From Planctomycetota bacterium (lineage in GTDB: Bacteria > Planctomycetota > Phycisphaerae > Sedimentisphaerales > Anaerobacaceae): 21,264 bases of DNA. The notes beneath the pieces are model-generated. The model saw only the letters and a program-made list of their open reading frames with translations, did not search any database and was not told the DNA's origin. Both the position numbers and the translations under genes were made by a program. Position 1 is the stretch's first letter; each line of letters opens with the position of its first letter. The stretch is from NCBI GenBank assembly GCA_013202635.1, contig JABMRO010000527.1, positions 1 to 21,264 of the forward strand, read 5' to 3'. Below are positions 1 through 7,936 of this stretch, piece by piece.

Positions 1-59
1 CACTTGGCTATTTGACACCCAATGAAGTATTTTATGAACGGAAAAGATTAACTGGATAA
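1..59 (+). CDS. Transposase C-terminal tail (5' truncated by window edge)
   Basis: In the frame starting at base 3 the sequence reads LGYLTPNEVFYERKRLTG and then TAA at 57-59. The pattern LGY-x-TP-x-E-V-F is typical of the extreme C-terminus of DDE (rve-fold) transposases, just after the catalytic integrase core. IS30-family proteins often end this way, and IS3 and IS481 proteins have similar tails. Only 18 residues are visible, so nothing can be said about catalytic residues or whether the full gene is intact. It lies upstream of and in the same direction as the giant surface-protein gene, with about 330 bases before that gene's promoter. Confidence 0.6.
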   Translation, partial: LGYLTPNEVFYERKRLTG

Positions 60-103
60 CAAAACAGGATTTGACTCAGTTGCACTTGGGAGTTGAATCC
101 GCC
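1..103 (+). mobile_element. Right end of an insertion sequence, IS30-like (partial)
   Basis: The left edge of the window holds the end of a transposase reading frame (stop at 57-59). About 17 bases later comes a segment at 76-103 (TCAGTTGCACTTGGGAGTTG, then AATCCGCC) that looks like the terminal inverted repeat of such an element. The GTTGCACTT core resembles IS30-family ends as I remember them. The other end and any target duplication lie outside the window, so family and outer boundary are inferred. IS3 or IS481 are alternatives. Confidence 0.5.
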
Positions 104-391
104 TCTCACTTAAGACTTTGTACCTCACACAATACGCAATAACTCATCCTCTATCAATAAACTGCAAGAATTATGCCCGCTGAATGACCCAAAAGCCGGA
201 GATGCCCAATTGTGCGAGCGCAAGCTTCACTAATGTTATTTGTACCAGATTAGCCGCCTGCACTTCAAGAAAAAAACAGACTTAAAAGGCTTTTTTTATT
301 CTCCTATTTCCAATTCAGACCTTCCTTAGCCTCTTATAACAACCTTTAAATACATTAGGGGTGAAGGGTGTCCCCCGGAGGCCTATTTTAG
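104..391. other. Intergenic region with no recognised feature
   Basis: Between the IS end and the promoter at 392-421 I see no credible gene, tRNA, repeat or strong hairpin. There is an A-run followed by a T-run around 270-298, but the arms do not form a convincing GC-containing stem, so I do not call a terminator. The region is AT-rich and may be flanking DNA disturbed by the IS insertion. Confidence 0.5.
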
Positions 392-421
392 TTGACTCAG
401 GCATTCTATATATGTTAAAAT
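392..421 (+). promoter_or_regulatory. Predicted sigma70-like promoter for the giant surface protein
   Basis: A -35 box TTGACT (392-397) and a -10 box TAAAAT (416-421) are separated by 18 bases. Transcription would start near 428 and give a leader of about 140 nt before the GTG start at 569. Each box differs from consensus at one position. The promoter is inferred from sequence only. Confidence 0.5.
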
Positions 422-453
422 ATTGTTAGTTTATATAAGCTGTAACCACGATT

Positions 454-567
454 CCAGGGCCCACAAGCCGGGGAGGACCGTTTCGCAAAACGGCAATCCA
501 GCCAGATAAGGCTGGGGTTGGGGGGCCTATGGCATCGATATGGATGGAGATAGAAAATAGCCATATC
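454..567 (+). promoter_or_regulatory. Structured 5' leader RNA, riboswitch-like
   Basis: The leader folds by eye into a junction. An outer stem GGCCC (458-462) pairs with GGGCC (523-527). It encloses hairpin A, with stems CCGTTT (478-483) and AAACGG (488-493), and hairpin B, with 494-503 pairing 510-520 through ten base pairs and one bulged G. Next come two mutually exclusive helices: TATGGC (528-533) or GATATGG (537-543) can each pair with GCCATATC (560-567), which lies directly before the GTG start at 569. Competing pairings at a start codon are what a riboswitch expression platform looks like. The shape and the GGCAA...CC and GGCCT elements recall the c-di-GMP-I riboswitch. However, the conserved CGCAAAG between the arms and the GNRA loop are absent, so class assignment is not supported. 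Confidence 0.5.
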
Positions 568-568
568 T

Positions 569-3500
569 GTGAAAATTTCAATGCTTTCTCTGGCGTTGGC
601 CGTATCATCTCTGAACGGCTCGACTGGTGCCAGACCGTACGCAACAGGCAATCCCCAGCAAACCTCATTGGTGATTAACGAGATTATGTACCATCCTTAC
701 CATCCCTCCCCCGGAACCGAGAATATCGGCGCCGAGTACATCGAGTTGCTTAACCGGGGAAGTGAGCCGGTCAACCTGGCAGGCTGGAAACTAAGCAATG
801 GTGTTAACTTTGTTTTCCCGGATATAACGCTTGGCGCCGGAGAGTACCTTGTTGTAGCGGCGGACGATAATGTATTTACAACCAGGTATCCCGGCGTTAC
901 TAATTTCATCGGCGGCTGGGAGGGACGGCTGAGCAACAGTGGTGAAACAATTGAATTGATTGACGATACGGGCGTTAGAGTCAACAGGATTCGTTACGCC
1001 GACGAGGGTGATTGGGCATTGCGAGAGCTGGGAGAGATAGACTATAACCACCGCGGATGGCTCTGGTTGAATGGGCACGACGGCGGAGGCAAATCTCTTG
1101 AGTTAATTAATCCTGCGCTGTCAAATGAGTACGGGCAGAACTGGGCTGCCGGCATTTCGGATGAAGGCACACCCGGTGCGGTTAACTCTGTTGCCGCTGA
1201 TGACGTTGCCCCCTTGATTTTGGACGTTGTACATTTTCCCATTATTCCGGGGCCCAACGACTCTGTGACAGTAACTGCCCGCGTCGTCGATGAGATGACA
1301 ACCGGTATCACGGTAACAATGCATTATCGTGTTGATACCTCAGTATATGATAATAAAGATACTTATCCACACCACGACCCTAATGACTACAACAGCCTTG
1401 TAATGTTTGACGATGGAGCACACGGTGACGGCGTATCTGATGATGGTGTATATGGCGCAGAAATACCACGACATCCGGATGGCACAATCATTGAGTTTTA
1501 TCTCGAAGGAATTGATGCCGGGTTCAAATCCCGAACCTGGCCTGCTCCGAGCATTGTCGATGGCAGTGCCGAGCAGGTAACCAATCTGCTCTATCAAGTG
1601 GACGATTCATTCGAACCGTACTGGGTACCGGGCAAACAGCCAGTTTATTATCTCATTATGACCGAGGCCGAGCGGGGCAGGCTGGCATACATTGGTTCCC
1701 ATTCCGCCGACAGAAGGTCGGATGCACAGATGAATGGTACTTTTATAACTGTTGATGGTGTGAATACAACGGTCAGATACTCAGTGGGAATCCGTAATCG
1801 CGGCAAAAGCACTCGAATTCCACCGCCCAATAATTATCGTATCAACATTCCGCATGACCAGTCATGGAAGGGCGTTACAGCAATAAATATTAACAGCAAG
1901 TACGCATTTTCACAGTTAATCGGCAGCGCCCTGTGGCGCAGGGCGGGATTGCCTGCGGCAAACGCCACCGCCGTTCAGGTGAGGGTCAATGGTAGAAACC
2001 TGGCTCTTGATGACCCTGCCCATATGTACGGCTCGTACGTCGCTTTGGAAGTGCTTGACAGCGAGTGGGCCGAACACCATTTCCCCGATAACAGCGCTGG
2101 TAATCTGTATCGATGTGCCGACTACGACCAGGGGTACTCAGCCGAGTTGGCCTACGAAGGTGATAATCCCGACGCCTACCGAAACGCGTATTTCAAGAAT
2201 ACCAACGAGTCCGAGGATGACTGGACGGACTTGATTAACCTGACGTATATACTCAATAATGACTTCGTCTCTAATGATGAGTTTATAGAACAGGTCGGTC
2301 AGGTTATTAATATCGAGCAATGGATGCGATACCTCGCTGTCGATTCGCTGGCGGGCAACCTCGAAGGAGGCTTGAATACCGGCAAAGGTGACGATTACGC
2401 CATGTATCGAGGTGGTGAAGACCCGCGGTTTTGGCTTATTCCCCACGACCTGGACACGATACTTGGGCACCGCAGTGCCGATCCCGACCGCAGTATTTTC
2501 ACTTTCTTCGAGCGAGTAGAAGGATTACACCGCCTGCTAAACCATCCGGAAATTGTAAGAATTTACTACAGCCAGCTTCTCGACCTGATAGATACAGTAT
2601 TTGCACCAGAGAAATTCAATTTTTTGATAGACCATATACTCGGTGACTGGGTCCCGCAATCGAAGATAAACCAGATGAAACAGTTCGTTGAAGACCGCAT
2701 TGGTTACGTTCTGGACCAGGTTCCGCAGGGCAAACTGACGGTCAGCAGCAATCTTCCGCAAACCGGAGGCTATCACTACCTTCGGGGCACCAATACCATT
2801 GCGTTGTCGGGCACAGCCAACGCAGTTACGACTCGTTCGGTACTGGTGAACGGGCATTTGGCTGAATGGTCACGGAAAGAAGGCGCGTGGTTCATTGACT
2901 ATGCGGACTTATACCCGGGGATAAACCGCATTATTGTGAAAACACTGGATGGTCAAAATGGTACGGGTAATGAGCTTGAACACGAGTATATCGACATCTG
3001 GTGTGATACAGGCCCAACCAATGATTACCCGAAAAACAATGGCAGCGGCAATCAAATCCTTGTTTCGGATTTGAGGACAAAGCTTATGGTTCGCGACAGC
3101 TACCTGCCGGGTATTGGGATACTTGTCCGAATTGAGGTCGTGCGGCCGGACGGCAATATTGAACGTGACTTATGGGATGCTGCAGCAACACTTTCCGTGG
3201 ATAATCCTAACGTCAATATTTTCACAAACCGGATTGTGCTGCGCAATGGTTTAGGAAGTGCGCTGGTAACATTTACAGGCCGCGGCGATTTCACATTGAC
3301 GGCCAACGTCAATGGTACTGAAGACAGCCGCTTATTGCTTGGCCTGAGTAATGAGCCGGTCACAAGCATTTCCGGCACACTTGCCGGCAGTTCCACCATC
3401 TGGGACGGTATTATCCATATAACTGATGACCTGCTGGTTCCCACCGGCCACACTCTGACTATCCGGCCGGGTACACTCATTTTGCTCGACGGGGTAAGCT

Positions 3501-6500
3501 CCGGCTCAGCAGGAACTGACATCGACGTGAAGGGAACGATAGAGTCTCTGGGTACTGCCTCAGCACCTATTACATTTACAGCTTACAATCCGGCTCGGGC
3601 CTGGGGAGAAATCCACCATGACTACTCATCGCCGTCGATATATCAGTACACAAACATCACCCGTGCAGGGCACTCACCCGGCGGCGGACATACAGGTTCG
3701 GGCCCGGCTATCCGTCCGGCGGGCTCTAATATCGTTTTCGACTATGTCTCTATCACCGACAACGACGGTAAAGCCATGCAGTCCTCCTCCGACTCGGACC
3801 TGACGTTCCGACATTGCCAATTGGCCAGGTCGGTGATGGGACCCGAGATTAACAATACCGCCTTGTTGTTCGAGGATAGCTGGATCACAGAAATGCTCGG
3901 GCCGAACGACAACGACGGTATTTATATCCACAGCCAGGGTGCCGGACAAAATGTAACACTCCGCCGCGGTGTGCTTGCCGACACGGACGACGATGGGCTT
4001 GACACATTAGGCTCGACTGTCCTGGTGGAGGATTACATCTTTCGCAATTGCTTCGATAAGGGGATAAGTGTCTTTGACGGCCAGGTCACACTTGACTATG
4101 TGCTGATTGTGAACAATGGCATCGGCATCTCAGCCAAGGCCAACAGTCGTAGCAGTGCCCAGGTCTTTCTAAATCATGCTACTGTCGTTTGTCATGATTT
4201 CGGAATTCAGGCCTTTAATAAATACAACCCCACAGATCCATTGATAGAATATTTCGTAACAAATTCCATTATCCTCGCTGCTAATCCGGTCTATACGGAC
4301 TATGACCCTGCGGACATCCATATCGATTATTCAGATATAGGTGAAACATGGCCCGGCATTGACAATATCAACCAGGACCCGCTTTTCGTTGATTCTCCGA
4401 ACAACAACTATCACCTACAGGAAAATTCCCCATGTATCAATGCAGGTAGCGACGACGGCGTTGCAGGCGTTCAGGGATATTACCAATATGAGCAGAGCGA
4501 TTTGCCGACAAATGGAAATGGGATTCTGACCGAAAACACTGTCTGGACACCGCAGGAGGGTCCTTACCGCATTACCGGCGAATTAACTGTTCCGTTCGGA
4601 GTTAATCTGACTATTATGCCGGGTACTACGGTTTTCATTGAGCCGGATACAAAAATCATTATTGAAGGCCGGCTTATCGCCGATGGAACCGAGTATGAGT
4701 TGATTCGCTTTACACGTACATCGGGTGAAAGCGGCACGTGGGACGGTATTCAATTCGCCAACACTATGGCTGAGAACCGCATTACATACGCCGTTGTCGA
4801 ATATGGTCGAAGCAGCAACGGCATGATAGGTCTTGAAAACTCTAATCTCCTGCTCGATCACGTTACATTAGACAACACCGACCTTCGCCGTATCAGCACG
4901 ATTAATTCGTCGCTGATTGTTTCCAACTGCGTTTTCACTGATATCTTTGGCCCGGATGAACCGCCAACCACCGACAACCGCAGTGAACATATATGGGGCA
5001 GTGGTATCCCCGAAAACGGTTACTTCATCATCGAAAATAATGTTTTAGGAACAACTAAAGGACACAATGACGCGATTGACTTTAACGGCCCATCTCGCCC
5101 GAATCCTATCGTGCAAATCCTCGATAATGTCTTTATGGGGGGAGGCGATGACGCCCTCGACCTTGAGGCAGATGCCCATATCGAGGGTAACGTTTTTATG
5201 CACTACCACAAAGACGTTTATAATAAAAGCAGCGGCGAAGCAAATGTTATCTCTGCAGGCGCCGCAAAAGAATATTGTTTGGTCCGTAATATCTTCCAGG
5301 ATATCGACCACGCAGTACTTATCAAGGATAATGCATTTGCATCTTTCATAAACAATACCGTAGTTGATGCAGACAAAGCAGTCTTTTATTTCGACCGTGC
5401 GGGTCAGGTACAACCCGGCCGGGGTGTGTACGTGGACGGCAGCATTTTCCGGAATACAGGCCTTATTTTTGACGAGGTAATTGACACCACAGATATTACT
5501 GTCAACCGCTCGATTATACCTGAGACATTGCACTACCTCGGCACCGGCAATATCGACGCCGATCCTGTCTTTGTTGACCCGAATACTGACTTCCATCTAA
5601 GAGCCGTCTCGCCGGCGATTAGTGCCGGACCCTGCGGTCTTGATATGGGAGCTTATGTGCCCGGCGGTGCTGCGGTCTGCGGCGAACTCGATGAGCTTAC
5701 ATACCATACCAACGCCACACTCATCGTCGGTGGACCAGGCATTACACATTACATGTATCGCCTTAATAGCGGGCCATGGAGTCAGGAGCTATCTGTGGAC
5801 ATTCCTATCGAATTGACAAACCTGCTTAATGGAAACTCTTACACAGTTTATGTAATAGGCAAGAATTCCGCCGGCATCTGGCAAAGTGAAGAAAGTCCGA
5901 GCGCCTCCCGCACATGGACCATTGACACTTCCTATTCGAGGTTGGTTATCAATGAAGTGCTGGCAATGAACATTTCTACCCTCGAATATCAAGGGACATT
6001 CCCTGACTTGATAGAGCTATACTACGATGGGCCTTTTTCATTAAGTTTGTCCGGGATAGGCATAACCGACAATCCTGATGAGCCGACGAAGTTTGTCTTC
6101 CCCGGCGGGATAACGATAGACCCAAGTGAGTACCTGGTCCTTTTCGCCGATTCCGAGACAACCACCTCAGGCATCCATCTTGGGTTCGCTCTTAACCGTG
6201 ACGGTGAGGGCATTTATCTCTATGATAAAAATGGCGTATTGTTCGATTCTGTCGAGTTCGGTCCGCAATTGCCGGATTTGTCTATCGGCAGGATTGGGTA
6301 CGATAGCCAGTGGCAGTTGACTGTGCCTACCTTTGGCCAGGCCAATATTGCTAAACCGCTCGGCAATCCACAGGCATTGAAGATAAACGAGTGGCTTGCC
6401 GGCGGTGAGGTTCTGTTCGAGGACGACTATATCGAGCTGTTTAATCCGCATGTCTTTCCGGTAGATTTAAGCGGTTTGTACATAACCGACAACATCATAA

Positions 6501-7783
6501 CACAGCCTGACAAGCATAAGCTCGGCCCATTGAGCTTTATAGCCGGTGAAGGATTCGCTGTATTTAATGCTGATGACAGGAATCAGCCCGGCCACGTTGA
6601 TTTTCGACTCTTAGCTGACGGGGAAATTCTCGGCCTGTTTGATACCGAACTAAACGAGATTGACAAGGTGCTCTATGGGCCCCAGACAACGGATATATCA
6701 CAAGGTCGTGCACCCAACGGCTCAAACAACTTCGAGTTTTTCAACCTGCCGACCCCCGGCGTTGCAAATCCATTGGGCGGTTTTGTCACCGTAACCAGCC
6801 TGATAGCAATCGATGACCTCTGGGCCTATGAGCAAACGGATACAGCGCTGCCTGTAACCTGGGTTATGCCCAACTATAACGACTCATCCTGGCCGACTGG
6901 AAGGGCACTTTTATACGTAGAGAACTCCAGTTTACCGGCTCCCAAGAACACACAGCTTACGATTGGCGCCATGACATACTACTTTAGGAAACACTTCACC
7001 TTTAATGCCAATCCAAATAATATTACAGAACTTGAGCTTTCCACGGTGATTGATGACGGCGCAGTATTCTATATCAACGGTATCGAGGTGCTGCGTATTG
7101 GTATGCCGGACAACGCTATCGAGAACACCACCAGAGCCGACCGTTCCGTGGGCAATGCGGACTACGAAGGCCCGTTCAAAATCTCCACAGAGCATCTGCT
7201 TAGTAGTGATAATGTCATCGCCGTCGAGGTGCATCAAACGAATTCCACCAGCAGTGACATCGTATTCGGGCTGCAGCTCAATGCAGTCGAAACAACCTCG
7301 GACGAATCCCTTGCGGATGCACTTGCATTGCTGGATGGTTTGCACATAACCGAGCTGATGTACCACGCCCCTGACGGTGGCCCCGAATTTGTTGAGCTGC
7401 AAAACATCAGTCAAACAACGCTGGACCTGACAGGCGTACGTTTTACAGAAGGTATTGACTTTACCTTTTCACAGATGTCCCTTGAGCCCGGCCAATATGT
7501 TGTGATTGCCGGTGATTTGGCCTCCTTTCGTTCAAAATACGGCACGAACACAATTGTTGCAGGTGAATATTCCGGTAACCTGAATAATGGCGGTGAGAAT
7601 ATCGTACTGAAGCTTCCCCAGCCTCTGGAAGCAGCGATACTTCGATTCGAGTACAGCAACAAATGGTATCCAACAACCGACGGCGGCGGCAACTCCTTGA
7701 TGATTGTTGATGCGGCCGCTCATCCGGCCACCTTGTCTCAACCCGAGAGCTGGCAGCCAGCAGCTCCCAGTCCCGGCTGGTAA
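569..7783 (+). CDS. Giant secreted lamin-tail / CotH-kinase-like / beta-helix protein
   Basis: This 2404-aa protein is predicted to be extracellular. A short hydrophobic leader (about residues 1-21) is followed by lamin-tail domain 1 (about 34-145, LVINEIMYHP start), an Ig-like linker (about 211-330), a CotH-kinase-like domain (about 355-700, with IRNRGKSTR and the IPHDLD acidic motif), two parallel beta-helix modules (about 930-1310 and 1312-1690), an fn3-like segment (about 1705-1787), lamin-tail domains 2 and 3 (about 1790-2065), a jelly-roll-like domain (about 2078-2240) and lamin-tail domain 4 (about 2256-2404). CotH proteins can phosphorylate secreted proteins in Bacillus, but activity here is inferred. 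The end (PSPGW) shows no PEP-CTERM, sorting signal or dockerin. The start is GTG at 569: an in-frame stop lies at 551, the GTG adds a Lys to the leader, and ATG 581 is the alternative. No good Shine-Dalgarno sits at normal spacing. A role in surface attachment or matrix is plausible. Confidence 0.88.
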   Translation: MKISMLSLALAVSSLNGSTGARPYATGNPQQTSLVINEIMYHPYHPSPGTENIGAEYIELLNRGSEPVNLAGWKLSNGVNFVFPDITLGAGEYLVVAADDNVFTTRYPGVTNFIGGWEGRLSNSGETIELIDDTGVRVNRIRYADEGDWALRELGEIDYNHRGWLWLNGHDGGGKSLELINPALSNEYGQNWAAGISDEGTPGAVNSVAADDVAPLILDVVHFPIIPGPNDSVTVTARVVDEMTTGITVTMHYRVDTSVYDNKDTYPHHDPNDYNSLVMFDDGAHGDGVSDDGVYGAEIPRHPDGTIIEFYLEGIDAGFKSRTWPAPSIVDGSAEQVTNLLYQVDDSFEPYWVPGKQPVYYLIMTEAERGRLAYIGSHSADRRSDAQMNGTFITVDGVNTTVRYSVGIRNRGKSTRIPPPNNYRINIPHDQSWKGVTAININSKYAFSQLIGSALWRRAGLPAANATAVQVRVNGRNLALDDPAHMYGSYVALEVLDSEWAEHHFPDNSAGNLYRCADYDQGYSAELAYEGDNPDAYRNAYFKNTNESEDDWTDLINLTYILNNDFVSNDEFIEQVGQVINIEQWMRYLAVDSLAGNLEGGLNTGKGDDYAMYRGGEDPRFWLIPHDLDTILGHRSADPDRSIFTFFERVEGLHRLLNHPEIVRIYYSQLLDLIDTVFAPEKFNFLIDHILGDWVPQSKINQMKQFVEDRIGYVLDQVPQGKLTVSSNLPQTGGYHYLRGTNTIALSGTANAVTTRSVLVNGHLAEWSRKEGAWFIDYADLYPGINRIIVKTLDGQNGTGNELEHEYIDIWCDTGPTNDYPKNNGSGNQILVSDLRTKLMVRDSYLPGIGILVRIEVVRPDGNIERDLWDAAATLSVDNPNVNIFTNRIVLRNGLGSALVTFTGRGDFTLTANVNGTEDSRLLLGLSNEPVTSISGTLAGSSTIWDGIIHITDDLLVPTGHTLTIRPGTLILLDGVSSGSAGTDIDVKGTIESLGTASAPITFTAYNPARAWGEIHHDYSSPSIYQYTNITRAGHSPGGGHTGSGPAIRPAGSNIVFDYVSITDNDGKAMQSSSDSDLTFRHCQLARSVMGPEINNTALLFEDSWITEMLGPNDNDGIYIHSQGAGQNVTLRRGVLADTDDDGLDTLGSTVLVEDYIFRNCFDKGISVFDGQVTLDYVLIVNNGIGISAKANSRSSAQVFLNHATVVCHDFGIQAFNKYNPTDPLIEYFVTNSIILAANPVYTDYDPADIHIDYSDIGETWPGIDNINQDPLFVDSPNNNYHLQENSPCINAGSDDGVAGVQGYYQYEQSDLPTNGNGILTENTVWTPQEGPYRITGELTVPFGVNLTIMPGTTVFIEPDTKIIIEGRLIADGTEYELIRFTRTSGESGTWDGIQFANTMAENRITYAVVEYGRSSNGMIGLENSNLLLDHVTLDNTDLRRISTINSSLIVSNCVFTDIFGPDEPPTTDNRSEHIWGSGIPENGYFIIENNVLGTTKGHNDAIDFNGPSRPNPIVQILDNVFMGGGDDALDLEADAHIEGNVFMHYHKDVYNKSSGEANVISAGAAKEYCLVRNIFQDIDHAVLIKDNAFASFINNTVVDADKAVFYFDRAGQVQPGRGVYVDGSIFRNTGLIFDEVIDTTDITVNRSIIPETLHYLGTGNIDADPVFVDPNTDFHLRAVSPAISAGPCGLDMGAYVPGGAAVCGELDELTYHTNATLIVGGPGITHYMYRLNSGPWSQELSVDIPIELTNLLNGNSYTVYVIGKNSAGIWQSEESPSASRTWTIDTSYSRLVINEVLAMNISTLEYQGTFPDLIELYYDGPFSLSLSGIGITDNPDEPTKFVFPGGITIDPSEYLVLFADSETTTSGIHLGFALNRDGEGIYLYDKNGVLFDSVEFGPQLPDLSIGRIGYDSQWQLTVPTFGQANIAKPLGNPQALKINEWLAGGEVLFEDDYIELFNPHVFPVDLSGLYITDNIITQPDKHKLGPLSFIAGEGFAVFNADDRNQPGHVDFRLLADGEILGLFDTELNEIDKVLYGPQTTDISQGRAPNGSNNFEFFNLPTPGVANPLGGFVTVTSLIAIDDLWAYEQTDTALPVTWVMPNYNDSSWPTGRALLYVENSSLPAPKNTQLTIGAMTYYFRKHFTFNANPNNITELELSTVIDDGAVFYINGIEVLRIGMPDNAIENTTRADRSVGNADYEGPFKISTEHLLSSDNVIAVEVHQTNSTSSDIVFGLQLNAVETTSDESLADALALLDGLHITELMYHAPDGGPEFVELQNISQTTLDLTGVRFTEGIDFTFSQMSLEPGQYVVIAGDLASFRSKYGTNTIVAGEYSGNLNNGGENIVLKLPQPLEAAILRFEYSNKWYPTTDGGGNSLMIVDAAAHPATLSQPESWQPAAPSPGW

Positions 7784-7936
7784 GGATACTATACAAATAT
7801 TATTCGCAACAGATACAGCTCCTGTGCCAACCCAACTTGACTTGTCTGCTCGTTCGGGTACAATAAATCAGCCCTGACAGGTTAGTTCGGTGTCACAATG
7901 ATTCGAGAGTTCTGAATATAACAAGAGGAGAAATCC
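7784..7936 (+). promoter_or_regulatory. Intergenic promoter and RBS for the GGT-like gene
   Basis: A near-consensus promoter is present: TTGACT at 7837-7842 and TACAAT at 7859-7864, with a 16-base spacer, placing the start near 7871. The Shine-Dalgarno GAGGAG at 7925-7930 stands six bases before the ATG at 7937. The gene is therefore probably transcribed independently of the giant gene upstream. I see no convincing terminator for that upstream gene. Confidence 0.55.

Noticed and set aside
454..567. Calling the leader a c-di-GMP-I riboswitch
   Set aside because: The layout is similar, but the diagnostic CGCAAAG segment and GNRA tetraloop are missing at the expected positions. I keep it as an unassigned structured leader.
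3100..3522. Antisense frame of about 140 codons in the giant gene
   Set aside because: Low-complexity proline/serine-rich translation typical of a shadow frame, with no start signal.
5045..5596. Long open frame on the minus strand (about 183 codons) inside the giant gene
   Set aside because: It is fully antisense to a well-supported coding region, has no recognisable domain or ribosome-binding site, and its composition fits a shadow frame.
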